From: Vespula vulgaris
Taxonomy: Eukaryota; Arthropoda; Insecta; Hymenoptera; Vespidae
Length of the DNA stretch: 64,000 bases
Reading direction: 5' to 3'
Assembly: GCF_905475345.1 (NCBI RefSeq)
Contig: NC_066596.1
Location: 3,344,001-3,408,000 of the forward strand
The position numbers and the translations under genes were made by a program. The notes under the pieces were generated by a model that worked only from the letters and a program-made list of their open reading frames with translations, ran no database searches and was not told the origin of the DNA. Positions 34,857 through 46,398 of the stretch are shown piece by piece; position 1 is the first letter of the stretch, and each line of letters opens with the position of its first letter.

Positions 34857-35700
34857 GAAGTATCGTTTGAGTCGTCGTCGAGGGAAGATTTAGAGTGGTG
34901 ATCCAGCGAATGTTGCGTTGCGAAAAACCATCTTATCTATGTTCGAAGAAGGACGGATCTTTGGTACAATATTCTTAAATGTCACCTTGCTAGATCGTAG
35001 GGAGAATGTTATGATCCATTCGTAACTTATCTTAATATTCTCGGGTTCTCTTAAAGCACGTTTTATATACTTATTATCTTAAATAAATTTACAATATTTT
35101 TCGTCACGAAAGGAAATGAATAATAAAATGATAATAATGGATCGTAATAAAGGACGTACGACAATGTCGACCACATAATTTCTATATAATTTTAATACAA
35201 TATTTATAGATTATCATATTCGATAGCAAGAGTATACGATTTATTTTGTTAAACGTTATCGTAAAGTATAAGCGTTGTTCTAAAATTAAAGTAAAAATAG
35301 GGAGTAGAATAGAAAGAGCAAAAGGATAACGGGGCTAGTCGTCGTCCTTGGAGGTGAGAAACAAGGATAAATATACTCATCAGCCTAGAAACTGATCCAT
35401 CGTTCGGGATAGCGCTTATCCTAGAGAGAACGAAGGTAAAAACGAAGAGAAGTGGGGAGAATGCGTGGATGCCGTAACGGGAGAGAAGGGCTTATACATT
35501 AGGACGAGGCAGACTGTAAGAAGAAACTGTAAGAGAGAGAAAAAGAGAGAAAGAGGAGAATAAGGGAGAAAGAGGAGGAAGAGAAGGAGGAGGAGGAGGA
35601 GGAGCGAAAGGGTAGGGGCACGGTTATTACAGAACGTTGTAAAATTATGGATCGTTAAGTCGCTTTACGAGTTTGTTCTGTTCGAGCAGGCATCTTGCTT

Positions 35701-35729
35701 CTTCCTCTCTTTCTCTCTCTTTCTCTCTC

Positions 35730-35770
<41 letters not shown>

Positions 35771-35785
35771 GTTTCTCCCTGCTTC
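35701..35785. repeat. (CT)n / (CTGT)n tract
   Basis: CT repeats with two CTGT units and CTTT interruptions. Confidence 0.95.
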
Positions 35786-37128
35786 GTACTTTTCTCTTTC
35801 TGTCGCCGTTGTACACGTTCTATCCTTCGCGAAGTGGTACGCTCTCTTTGCTTCGACGAGAATCTTACGCGAGAATACTTCTTCGAGGATGATAGAGGGA
35901 TAGCTTATGTGATTCTTAGGAATGCTACGAGTTCTCTTGGATGTATCTACATATTATATTTATCGAAGAAAAATGTTAATTTTAAATATTACGATTTAGA
36001 TGTAGACACGATGAAATATCTTTTATTTTCTCTCTTTTATCGTTTCTTCTTCTTTTTTTTTCATTTTATTTACATTTTTAAACATCAAATTCGAAGTTTG
36101 TCGGTGCGGTGAAGAATACTACTACTTATTCAATTTTTATACGACCGATTAAAGTTTCACTTTCGAACGATTTTATTTCCTCCTTTTTATACGCACGAAG
36201 GTCGTGCGTCCAGCTTGTGTACATTAAAGGGATCTAGAGTCTCAAAGGGGAGAACGAACAGGACGAGACGGTGGAAAATTAAATCCTGCCGTGGACGCGT
36301 GCTTTTTGCGCGATCGGCCGGTCGATCAATCGAGTCAAGGTTTTCGAGTCGTCGATCGGAGAAGACTGGAAGACTGAAACGAGTAGAGGGGGGCAGAAGA
36401 TGTTGCGTACGTCACCTTCCTTTCGAATCGATTCTCGAGGGCGACGAAATAACGATAGTTTTATTCTAGCGAGGTCTAACTTTCGAAATTTTACTCAAAC
36501 TTATCCAAAGCCGATTAATCCGTGATGGATTAAAAGGAATATCTGATTATCTACATGTTTTATGTTCGGTTCATTCGTAAATATAAATGCCGTTATAAGC
36601 ATAGAATTTATTACAATAAACTTATTTATAAATCAATCCAATAAATAGAATATTTTCTAATCAGGATTCTTAGCTCGATCAATTTTACATAACCATATAT
36701 GGATTTGAATGGATTGGATTCACGAATAAGTAAGTTTTTATCATAATAACGGTATTTACTTATGAATCAATCTAAATATACATATATTGAATGAAGAAAA
36801 AATTAATTTATTTCGTGATATTTAGCAGAATACGTACGCACATAATTAGAACGAACGAGTGGCAAATATCGAATCACGTCGAAACAATGAGATTTATCGT
36901 ACGCGTATAAAACATTTAAAAGATAAGAGATAACTTTCAATCGAAAGGAAATCGCGGACAGAACTCTCGTAACCGTCAATGGTGCTTTCGTAGCATGGCA
37001 TGAAAGGTAGAGAGCGGAGAACTCGGAGAAAACACTGTGGTACAAAGTATCCACGAAGCGTTCGACGGGGATAGCCCGGGGGCGAGTCATTAGTCCGTGC
37101 GATCTGCCGTATCGTCGTGGCAGGCACG

Positions 37129-37178
37129 AGTACGAAGACGAAGACGAGGAGAAGAAGAAGAAGAAGAAGAAGAGAAAG

Positions 37179-37210
<32 letters not shown>

Positions 37211-37228
37211 GAAGAAGTAGAAGAAGAA
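37129..37228. repeat. (GAA)n purine tract
   Basis: About 100 bp of GAA with GACGAA at the start and GTAGAA near the end. Confidence 0.95.
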
Positions 37229-38502
37229 ACAGTAAGAATGAGTTAGGCTGCGTGAAGAAACGGGAAAGGCTGAGAAGATGAAAATGTGGCAGAAAATGAC
37301 GCAGAAAGGGATTCTCTCTTTCTCTCTCTTTTTCTCTCTCTCTCTTTCTTTCTCGCACGGCGGCCAATATCGTTTGAAGCGCGTAAAGCTATTTCGCAGC
37401 CGACGAAACAAAAGGGCATGGATATCATTACTCACAGGGCTGGGGATATATAATACTTGCTCACGGTGGGTCCATCAGTGTATTTCTCTCTCTCTCTTTC
37501 TTTCTCTTTCACTCTCTCTATCTCTTTTTCCTCTAAAGAGGGAGAGAGATGCCCCTCCTTGCACATCGCGACCACCAAACCATTTCTACCATCTTCACCT
37601 TCTCCACCTCCTCCTCCTCCTCCTCCTCCTTTTTCACCCTCTTCTTTGTCTTTTTCTTCTTCTCGGAAGCGATCTCGTGGCGGTAAGGTAATTGTAGTGA
37701 TTATACCTCGTTCTCTCTCCGTCTCTTCTGTCTCTTCGTTTCCTATCTCTCTCTTTCTTTCTCGTTCGATCCTCTTTCGTAGCGTGTCTTTCAGAAATCT
37801 CAAAAAATCATTCCGCATCCATAACCCCACCGAGCGAAATACTTACCATCGCAGTTTGTCCCTTTTTTCTTCTTCTTCTTCTTCTTCCTCTTTTCCTTTA
37901 TTTTATCATTCTCAAGGGTAATCGTTCTTCCCTCTTCAGGTTTCTCTTTCTCTCTACCCCTAGTTCTTCTTTCGAGAACGAACGTATGCGATCGTATCAA
38001 ACATTTCATCTATTCCGATATAATCTATTTCATCGTATCATCTATCCTTTGAAATACATTTTAAAAACGATCTTCTCGTTAGACGATACATTTCATATAA
38101 AAAAACGTAGACATGCAATTTATTGACAGAGGATCGATACCTTACGTATCTGCTTTGATAGAAAAATAAACGTTCTGGATTCGGAAATTCGGCGAGACCA
38201 CCTCTAGCGAGTCTCCGCAAATCGGTGATCGAAGAGGAGAGTTTAGTGGAAAGAGGGGAGGTGGTCTCGAGATGGGCAGCCTCCTTGCAGTGTGTCCGTC
38301 AGCTCGGCTATATATCACGTGTAAACGACTCAGGTATTAGCATATCTGTATCTGTCCGGTGGTTGTCCCTGCCAACCAACTTCTACTGGGATGAACGGTC
38401 TCTTCCACCCGCCTCCCTCTCCCCATCCTCTGTCCCTTAGCTCGCAGTAAGTCCTCTACCTACTCGGAATATCCCCTTCGACGAACGTTCACCTCGTTCA
38501 CT

Positions 38503-38547
38503 TCGTCGTCGTCGTCGTCGTCGTCGTCTTCTTCTTCTTCTTCTTCA

Positions 38548-38582
<35 letters not shown>
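38503..38582. repeat. (GTC)n-(CTT)n-(GTC)n compound repeat
   Basis: About eight GTC, then seven CTT, then about eleven GTC units. Confidence 0.97.
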
Positions 38583-38669
38583 CACCTCGTGAGAGATGGA
38601 CCACGGAGATTCCGCACTGAGGAGAAGACTATGACGAAGACAGGCGAAAACGGCGAGCCCTCACGAAGT

Positions 38670-38712
38670 CGGGACCAGAACACGGCCAAGTTGTACCGGG
38701 GAATGGGTCCCG
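38670..38712. other. 43-nt hairpin with 7-bp closing stem
   Basis: CGGGACC (38670-38676) pairs exactly with GGTCCCG (38706-38712). An inner CGG/CCG pairing is possible. Confidence 0.4.
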
Positions 38713-38816
38713 AAACTTTAATTGGGAACTTACACGAGGCGCGCACTACGTATTTACGCTGAGGAAGTCCAGTGTCCTTTTCTTAAAGTCTTTCTTCCAT
38801 GTTCTCCTTTTATTTT

Positions 38817-38866
38817 CTTCTTCTTCTTCTTCTTCTTCTTCTTCGTCTTCGTCTTCGTCTTCGTAA
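38817..38866. repeat. (CTT)n / (CTTCGT)n tract
   Basis: CTT repeats passing into CTTCGT units. Confidence 0.95.
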
Positions 38867-39741
38867 GTTACAGCAGGGAGACAAAAGTCGTGTGCGCGCT
38901 CATTACGATCGAACGACGCTCGTCGAACGACGATGTCTACTATATCTTTTTTCTCTTGTCTTTCTTTTTCTCTTTCTCCTTTCTCTTTTGTTAAATTTTT
39001 CTTCCATTTTGCCGCCAATTACGCGAACTTTCGAAATTACTTGACGTTGACTATTTCGTTCCAGTCGAATCTTTTTACGATGATCGATGAAGTTTCTGTT
39101 GGATGTAAAAACGAAGTATAATGAATATTCTTTGGGTGATAATATTGCTTAAAAGTTTCTCCGTTTTTTTTTCCATTATTTTATAAAATATATGTAATAA
39201 TATATGATATACGATAATGATCCTTATCCGTAGGAATGAATCCGAAACGATATATTAATATCGTGCCATAAAAACATTACACCGTAGAAGAGCCGTTGAT
39301 ACGCATCGTTTTTATACACACCGATTTTCTCTATTCAACGATTTTCCGAGATAAATTTAGCATCTAAGCAAGATTTTATGGCGAATAGAAAATTAGCATA
39401 ATTCGTTCGTCTCTTCCGTAAAGCTAGTCATTCCTTTTAACGCTCGAGCAATATGATTTATCTCGATAATCGTGCTTGACATTACAAGTTCGTACGTAAC
39501 ATCGTTACTTAACGACTTTGCGTAATGATCGTAACTCTAGACTTTTTATATTAAACGATAAAATTCGAGATTCGAATATACTCTGTAATCTTTCCTCTCC
39601 CGTTTACTCGATCCTTCTCGTTCATTCACTTCTCGACCGACGAGTAAACGCGAAGTATAAGGATGCAGGCAAGTACGAATTTCGTCGATCTCGAACATTA
39701 TTGAAAAGCCCGCTTGCTTGGTTCGAATCGATCCGGTCTCG

Positions 39742-39774
39742 CGCATAACGCGGCACATCGCGTTTCGAGATGCG
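39742..39774. other. 33-nt hairpin, 11 bp with a 5-nt bulge
   Basis: CGCATAACGCG (39742-39752) pairs with CGCGTT (39759-39764) and ATGCG (39770-39774), leaving a 5-nt bulge and a 6-nt loop. Confidence 0.45.
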
Positions 39775-39939
39775 AAAGAGGAATGAAAAAGAGAAGAAAA
39801 TAGCACGAGTGGCCGCGAAGAACGGTGCGAGTTAAAGAAAAAGACAGAGAGGTAGAGAGAAAGAGAGAGCGAGAGAGAGAAAGAGCGACGAGCTCCTGAA
39901 GGAGATAGAAAAAGACGGCAAAATACGAATCATACGATG

Positions 39940-39944
39940 AGAGA

Positions 39945-39975
<31 letters not shown>
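39940..39975. repeat. (GA)n tract
   Basis: GA repeat of about 17 units. Confidence 0.95.
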
Positions 39976-39979
<4 letters not shown>

Positions 39980-40715
39980 GGTCGCCGTAATAGCGGGCAA
40001 ATCATTTTGCCGGGGTATTTTTCAAAATGACTGGGCACCGTAGGAGCGGTATGCTGTGTTTTCTCTCTCTTTCTCTTTTACTCTCGCGATTCGTCGGGGG
40101 TTCCGGCGCTCCGAATTGCCCGCAGATGGAAGTGAAAGAAGAGGAAGAAGATATGGATGGAGAGAAGTTCGAAAGAGGATGGATATCTCGTAAGAAGGGT
40201 GCGAGGGGTAAGGAGGACATATCGCGGTCGATGAGGGAAGGCAGACGAAGAGAGATCGAAAGATGGAAGGGGGGAGAGAGAGAGAGAGAGAAGGGACTAC
40301 TGCATGGGCCACCGGTAAGAGCGGTATCCGTAATTGCGTACGGCAACCTTTTCTACCGCGGGGATGAATATTTCGATCTTCGAAATTTTCATGGCCTTCT
40401 TGAATCTTCAAGCAACACCCGAAAAGCAAATGGTGTATGAACATTTTAATTCTTTACTCGGCTAGCTCGTAAATACGTATATAAATGCGTTATTAACCAC
40501 CAGTCGCGATCATATCGATACACTCTGTTAATGCAATCAATCAATTGTTAACGTTAAGAAAGTGTGTTAGGTAATCGCGTGGAATAATGCATTAGACGAA
40601 TAAGTTGTCATTCACATTATTCAGTTTGCGAAGGATGACGGTAATGGAAGGTGGACGTCTTTATTACGATCTCAAAAACAATAACAGCATCGTTTCAGCA
40701 GCTGCCATCATTTTC

Positions 40716-40746
40716 TTAGGCCACGCGGCCTAACGTCGATCGACGT
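40716..40746. other. Two abutting palindromes
   Basis: TTAGGCC-ACGC-GGCCTAA (40716-40733) shares its last base with ACGTCGATCGACGT (40733-40746), an exact 14-bp palindrome. A CAGCTG E-box lies about 12 bp upstream. Confidence 0.55.
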
Positions 40747-40858
40747 CGCGTCAAGCGTGTACGTGTTTCTGCGTGTAAGTTTTTTCTTCTTTCTTTCCAC
40801 AGTTTTTTTTTCCTTTTTCTTTATTTTTTTTGTTCTTTTTATGAGGCATCTCTTTCTC

Positions 40859-40886
40859 TCTTCTTCTTCTTCGAAGAAGAAGAAGA
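40859..40886. other. 28-bp perfect palindrome from CTT/GAA runs
   Basis: A CTT run meets a GAA run head on at TTCGAA (40870-40875), giving 14-bp exact arms. It can extrude as a cruciform. It is low complexity. Confidence 0.85.
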
Positions 40887-41043
40887 AGCTTCGAAGACGG
40901 GAGGATCGAGAAAAGAGGAAGGTAAAGGAGCTCTCTCCAGGCTCGATCGCGTGCTCGTGAACGGCGTTGCATGTTTAGCGAGTCGTCCGCAATTACTGGA
41001 CGGTGGTGGTGGCAACGGATACGAGACGCCTACATGCCTAAGC

Positions 41044-41055
41044 TGCGCATGCGCG
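41044..41055. promoter_or_regulatory. NRF-1/EWG-type site
   Basis: TGCGCATGCGCG fits the consensus YGCGCAYGCGCR of vertebrate NRF-1 and its insect counterpart Erect wing, which usually lies close to transcription starts. The surrounding 41000-41075 is unusually GC-rich. No transcript is shown. Confidence 0.35.
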
Positions 41056-41076
41056 CGAGTTGGAGCGCGTGTCGCT

Positions 41077-41103
41077 ATCAACCACCCACTTTTGATGGTT
41101 GAT
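41077..41103. other. Exact 8-bp hairpin
   Basis: ATCAACCA (41077-41084) and TGGTTGAT (41096-41103) with an 11-nt loop, just downstream of the NRF-1-like site. Confidence 0.45.
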
Positions 41104-42290
41104 CGCTACACTCACCTTTCAAATTTCACTACTTTCTGACTCTCTGTTTATCTTTATGCCGTCTCGTGATCACGAAGAGATCGAAAATTTGGTAGTACCT
41201 TAGCTAACCCTCGAGCTACGATCTTCTGCAATGATCCGAATATTTCGTTAATGATCGCTTCATTCCACCTTTCTAGGACAAAGGATCACGCACGCAGGGA
41301 TGATAGTTGCTCGTACATAATAATGAATAGGAAGAAGGAATAGAAATGGACTTCTGTTGAAGAAGGTGTATCTTAAGAAAGGTAGAATCGTTCGTTCTTC
41401 GGGGATTTTCGAAATGACACGGAGCCAAGTTAAATTATACCGTCTGAGGGTTAAAAAGGATAGGGATTCCTACGTTCTCAGAGACAAAGAAGATTCGCCT
41501 TGTTCCATTCTACGTCCTTCGATTCCGCATGAAAGAATTTCTCCTTCGCTTTTTCGTGCTTTGTGTATCTATTGTGAAACCCTCCTTTTTTGATTGATCA
41601 CTTGATTGAGGCTATTTATATTTCAAATATTAAAACACATATTGGCCCGCTTGACCGCGATTCATACTTTTCCTTTTATTCATACTTTACCTTTATTCCT
41701 GCTATTTAGTACGTCAGTCGTAATCAGATCATAATAGAACGAACATGCATACGGAAATCTAAGATTTTATTTTATTTCCTTTGAATTTCTTGGTTACTTT
41801 AAGTAACGTCTCGATTTAGATCGATATCAGATATAATATTTGATTATTGGATAAAAATCTAATAGAAAATCAATAAAAAAAGTAAAGAGTGAGGGAATAA
41901 ATCTTTTTATTTTGAAATAATACGTATTATTACGATTTCAGAGAGATTTGAAGATATTTTAAGACGTTTAGAGGAGCGATAACATGAAATCAGTTATAAT
42001 CAAAAAGCAATCGAACACGAGACACCGACACCATTTTAACCATTTTGAAGAAGGCGTGGTACAAGCTCACAAAGCGAAGACATTTACGTAAGGACTATCT
42101 AACTCCGCCCAAATGGATCCACGTGCGTTAGATCGGCTCGGAAATCGTGACACTGCCGTACTACTAGGATTGCCCAACTCCGTTATAAAATGGCTCTTTG
42201 TGTAACGTCGAAGGTCGAAGGGAAAAGAAGAAGAATTTCGACCAACGAACGAACGGTTGGGTATTAAAGGCCCTCCTCGTTCTCTTTCCT

Positions 42291-42525
42291 CTTTTACTCA
42301 TTCTCTCTCTTTCTTTCTTTCTCTCTTTCTCTCTCTCTTTCTCTCTCTTTTTCTCTGTTGCTTCGACGATTGGTCCATTAAGACCGACGTTTTCTCTCTC
42401 TCTCTCTCTCTCTCTCTCTACCTCCTTCCTCTTCATTCTCTCTCTTTCTCTATCTTTGCTTCCCTTCCCCGCATTCTCTCCTCTCTCTTTCTCTCTCTCT
42501 TTCACTCTTTCTCTCTCTATCTGAA
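42291..42525. repeat. Polypyrimidine tract (CT, CTTT)
   Basis: CT/CTTT tract split by a complex block at about 42356-42390, with a clean CT run at 42391-42419. Confidence 0.9.
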
Positions 42526-43592
42526 GTGCCGAAAAAACGCTTGTCAACGTGGAGATCGGCGAGAGGCGGCGTTCTCGCCGTGACGAAAAACGATTTTCAA
42601 CGGGTTCCGTCCTTACGCTAAGAGAACTTTCGCCAAGGAAGTTGTCAATTCTGTGTCAAAATGAAATGTACCGCGAAACAGGAAGACGTAAAACCCCGAG
42701 TAAGATACTTTCTTTGAAATACTTTTTTCGTTTTCCTTTTTCCCCTTTTCTCTTTTCGTTTTTGTTTCTCTTTTCCTTTTTTCGTTTACGTTTCTTTTTT
42801 CTTCTTCTCTCTTTCTCTTTCCGAGATCGCCAAAGATCTGATTTCTCATTTTGATCAGGATCTTATTTATAAAAATCCATCAAGTGTACCGTACGAAAGA
42901 TCTTTTCGTTTGGCAGTGTCGCCTTTCTCCCACACTTATCTCTCGACGAAAAGAACAAGATTTCCCTTGCGATAGGATCGACACGAATACAAACCGAAAG
43001 ACCGAAGAAGGAGAGAAGGAGAAGGAGAAGGAGGAGGAGAAGAAGAAGAAGAAGAAGAAAAAGTAGAAGAGCTCGATGGAATCGTGACACGCGAAGCGTT
43101 GGATCTCTTCGAACCGTCTTCTCGGCTCACGTGTCGTCGTTGTCGCCTTTCGTTCGTGCATGGAGTTCCAAAAAGATCGGAGTCCGAAATGAGATCGGCA
43201 TCTTTCTCCTAACGACGATAAGCAGAGAGAACGAGAGAGAGAATGAGAGAAAAGAGAGTATAACGGAAACGGAAGGAGGGTGGAGGGGGTTGAAATCCGT
43301 CTACGCGAATCTTCCGTGTTGCTTGCGTTTCGAAAGACGTCTTCGCCTTTTCTGGAGGATGTTAAAAAGCGAGAAGGGATGCTAAAGTGGTGTGCACGAA
43401 TCAGCCGAATCCGAAACAGAATTTTCGAGGAAAGGTGTCACGCGACACACAACGATCTTTCTTTTCTCTCTTTTTTTTTTTTTTTAAATCTTGAGATATG
43501 TACGTACGAAAGAGAAGGAACAAACGTTGTAGTAAGAGAAAGAGAGAGAGAGAGAGAGAGAAGGGTGCCTTATTACGGTGCGCTCGTTCGCC

Positions 43593-43619
43593 GTCCAATT
43601 AGAGCCGTCTAATTGGGAC
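43593..43619. promoter_or_regulatory. 9-bp tetraloop hairpin with inverted TAATTG cores
   Basis: CCAATTAGA (43595-43603) and TCTAATTGG (43608-43616) are exact reverse complements around GCCG. GT/AC extends the stem beyond a one-base bulge. Each arm carries TAATTG, a homeodomain core. It could act as a dimer site or as an RNA hairpin. Confidence 0.4.
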
Positions 43620-43672
43620 CGCGTGGAGGCGCGGGGATGACGGAAGTGCCGATAAGACCAGCTTGCAGAGCA

Positions 43673-44215
43673 TCAGAAGAGAAAAGAAAGAGAGAAAGAG
43701 ATGGTGCTCCGCTTGGTATACCTTCCCATGTTTTTTTTTTTAATCTTTCTCTTTCTCTCTCTGTTTTTTTTTTCTTTCGTATATACCAGTGACGTATTCG
43801 AACGTATGTGGCCCTCACAGAACGATATAAGGCGCGAATATAAATCATGGTGCGTTATAGCTGTTGTGTCAGCATCATACGGCAGCACATCGGTCGCAGG
43901 CACACGCGAGAATTCAATGACGACATTTGTTTGATTATTTCCCTTCGATTCGAACCAAATAGTATTCTCTTTTACTTTAGATATTCCTTGTAACGTGTTA
44001 GATATATTCATATTTTTGTGGATCTCATCGAATGTTAAATTCGTTTGATTATTTGATTTATTTTTCCTAAATCTATTCGTCGAGGATACATAATATTTTA
44101 TATTTTGTAGAATTGAAACGAAGCAAAAAAAAGCCGATGAAAAAAATTCGTAAGAAATTATTGTAAAAGATAATGGAGAAATAGGTTCACGTCGTGGTAA
44201 GGATACTCTTTGCAA
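43673..44215 (-). other. Unassigned open frame, 180 codons
   Basis: The longest open frame not mainly made by simple repeats. It begins at a TTG; the first ATG is about 68 codons in. It contains two NNQTN words and an acidic mid-section; its last 35 residues come from a purine/pyrimidine tract. No known domain, signal peptide or clear splice context was recognised. It could be a lineage-specific exon or chance. Confidence 0.12.
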
Positions 44216-44275
44216 CTATGTTTTATGCAGGCGAGCATGCACGGTGCACCTTCCTCAGGCGTGCAACTTGAACGT

Positions 44276-44330
44276 AACGTGCAAAGTGTCGAGAGAGTCG
44301 AGATCGTTCGATAATTGCAATCAAGGATGG
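44276..44330. repeat. Triplicated element, copy 3 (most diverged)
   Basis: AACGTGCA (44276-44283), then 28 bp, then TAATTGCAATCAAGGATGG (44312-44330). The last 19 bp match copy 2 at 17 of 19 positions. GATC before TAATTG is also shared. Confidence 0.55.
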
Positions 44331-45599
44331 ATTTTGCCGGTTGGTCGTGTCGAGTGGACGAATCGATTAACTGCGTAGGAACGTCACGAGGACGTTTCGA
44401 CGCATGGTTAAAAGGAAATATGAAAAGACGAGGTAGAAAAAGCTTAGGTTCATGCGTATCGGCCGTCGAAAGCAGCGTTCATTGCGCGATCGAGTGATGT
44501 ATGATCCATGTAGGCAGTTATCTATCGCCTTAACTTCTTCCTCCTTTTCCTTTTCCTTTTCTCCTCCTTCTTCTTCTCCTTCTCATCCTCATTCGCCTTA
44601 TTCTCCTCCTTTCCGTAGGTATCTTCTCGAGAAGTTGTGAGTCAGAATGAATCTCTCGTCGATCGAGCACCTGTCCGCATAATCTTGCCACTCCGCAATG
44701 AATAAGACCGTCTTATTGAACATTACGATTTTCTTTAAGAAAAATCGACAAAACTCGTTGTCCCATTCTTTTTCGTCAAAGCTTTTTTTCTCTTCTCCTG
44801 AATTATCCACGTTTGTTTAACAACTTATTTCATTGTATTCTTTTCTTTTTCTTTCCTTCTTTTCTTCTTGCGACTCGTCTCGATCGAATTAAATGAAGGA
44901 ACTTTCGAAAAGTCAGGGAAAAGTATTGAAAAAAAAATACGAGAACTAATCAGACTTTTTCTTCGTCTCACGATTCATCGAACAGATCTCTCTTTCCAAT
45001 CCGTAGCGTCCATTTTTCACGCTTTCGAAGTTCATCGAACTTTGAGTGGGAATGAAAGAAAAAAAGAGAAAAAGAAGAAGAAGAAAAAAAGGAAAAGAGA
45101 AAAAAATATGAGGAACCGTTAAAACCGGAGGGAAGACTCGATATTCCTTTTCCTTTTCTCTTTCTTCCCCTCCTCCTCCTCCTCCTCCTCCTCAACCTTC
45201 TTCTTTTCCTCTTCCTTTTTCAAGATCGACAGTGATCACAGTCATTTCGAGCTATTTCATCTTCATAGATATCTTTATTCAAGTATCTCTCGTAAATTCG
45301 AAATCTTAGAAAGCGAGTGAGTCGACTCTTGCCGTAGATAGAAATTTTTTTATCGTTAGAGCTCGTGGATGGCAAACAAAAAATACTGGATACGTACGAA
45401 AGCGTGAGAGAGAAAGAGAAAAACAGAGAGAGAGGGAGAGAGAGAGAGAGAGAAAGAGAGAGACGGGATCCGTAGTTATCTGCATTCCGGTTTACCGAGA
45501 ACCTATGCACCTGAGATGCATAATTCTCTGATGTGTGTGCCACGCGAGGAAAGAGGAGAAGGAGGGACTCGATGTACCAGTCAGGAAAGGACCTAGCGA

Positions 45600-45634
45600 G
45601 AAAGAGGGAGAGAGTGAGAGAAAGAGAGATAGAG

Positions 45635-45667
<33 letters not shown>

Positions 45668-45670
45668 GAC
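45600..45670. repeat. (GA)n-rich tract
   Basis: GA/GAAA/GACA repeats, ending in a clean GA run. Confidence 0.9.
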
Positions 45671-46061
45671 GTCGACAGCATTTACCATCTTGCGAAAGAG
45701 GAATTTTAAACGCTAAGAGGAAATTCGCACCTTTCAATTTTCCCCTAGGACTATTTTATCGTATCTTTTTTTTCCTCGTTTTATTATTTTACAATCTTTC
45801 TTTCTCCTTTCTTGGAACTTCCATTTGTAAATATAAAATGTAACGCAATAGAAACAGAGACCAAGTTACCGTTTGGAAAGTTTTTACATTAACTTGTTAG
45901 TCAGTTAAATTAATGAGAATCTTTACATCAGCATTTTTACGTCAAATTAATACACCCATCATTTATATTCGAAAATAAAATATTCATCATTTTCACACGT
46001 TCGTAAGTAAGCAATTTCGAATAGTTGTGTTCGTATATATACGTAATAGCTTTACTATGAC

Positions 46062-46134
46062 ATGCTATGCTGTGCCGTGCCGTGCTGTGCTGTGCTGTGC
46101 TGTGCTCTGCTGTGTTGTGCTATGCCGTGCCGTG
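46062..46134. repeat. (TGTGC)n pentanucleotide repeat
   Basis: About 14 units of TGTGC with CGTGC, TATGC, TCTGC and TTGTGC variants. Variant units (TATGC, CGTGC) are found near both ends. Confidence 0.95.
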
Positions 46135-46398
46135 GTCTTAGACTCGACGATGAAGAAAATGGTTGAACGTTTTTTACAGTGCAATTCCAATGAAAAGCTT
46201 GATTAATTCAATTTACTGCGAGAGTAGTTGAATCCTGTCTCTCTCTTTCTCTCTCTTTCTCTCTTTCTTCGAGTCTCTCGTTTCTAATCTGGTCCAAACG
46301 AGGCGAAGGATACTGTTTCTTTTTTCACGTTGGTAAACCGGCCATACGAGCCTTTTCCTCCAGAAACGGGGAAGGTTTTATATATGCCTTTGCCTTCG

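Larger units (their letters stand above)
33000..36000. other. AT-rich segment with one structured island
   Basis: CT tracts at 33161-33230 and 35701-35785, (TA)n at 33288-33305, and purine-rich sequence at 35530-35610. Stretches 33240-34440 and 34860-35500 are plain AT-rich sequence. The island 34736-34856 is listed separately. No gene is recognised. Confidence 0.65.
36000..40500. other. Tract-rich segment with several structured islands
   Basis: GAA tract 37129-37228, CT tracts 37310-37355 and 37483-37535, CTC at 37600-37640, GTC/CTT at 38503-38582, CTT at 38817-38866, GA at 39838-39896 and 39940-39975. Islands with inverted repeats: 36515-36533 (TTAATCC/GGATTAA), 38360-38378, 38670-38712, 39247-39264 (ACGATAT/ATATCGT), 39742-39774 and 39994-40009. 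Frames of up to 210 codons are tract-derived in large part. No gene is recognised. Confidence 0.6.
40500..44220. other. Mixed segment with palindromic islands
   Basis: Pyrimidine tract 42291-42525 (broken by a complex block at about 42356-42390), purine tract 43005-43065, GA tract 43536-43562. Islands: 40716-40746, 40859-40886, 41044-41103, 42097-42133 (ATCTAAC/GTTAGAT) and 43593-43619. The rest, including 41100-42190, is AT-rich complex sequence with no recognisable gene. Confidence 0.6.

Noticed and set aside
39715..39735. GGTTCGAATC as a tRNA B box
   Set aside because: No A box at proper distance and no cloverleaf pairing.
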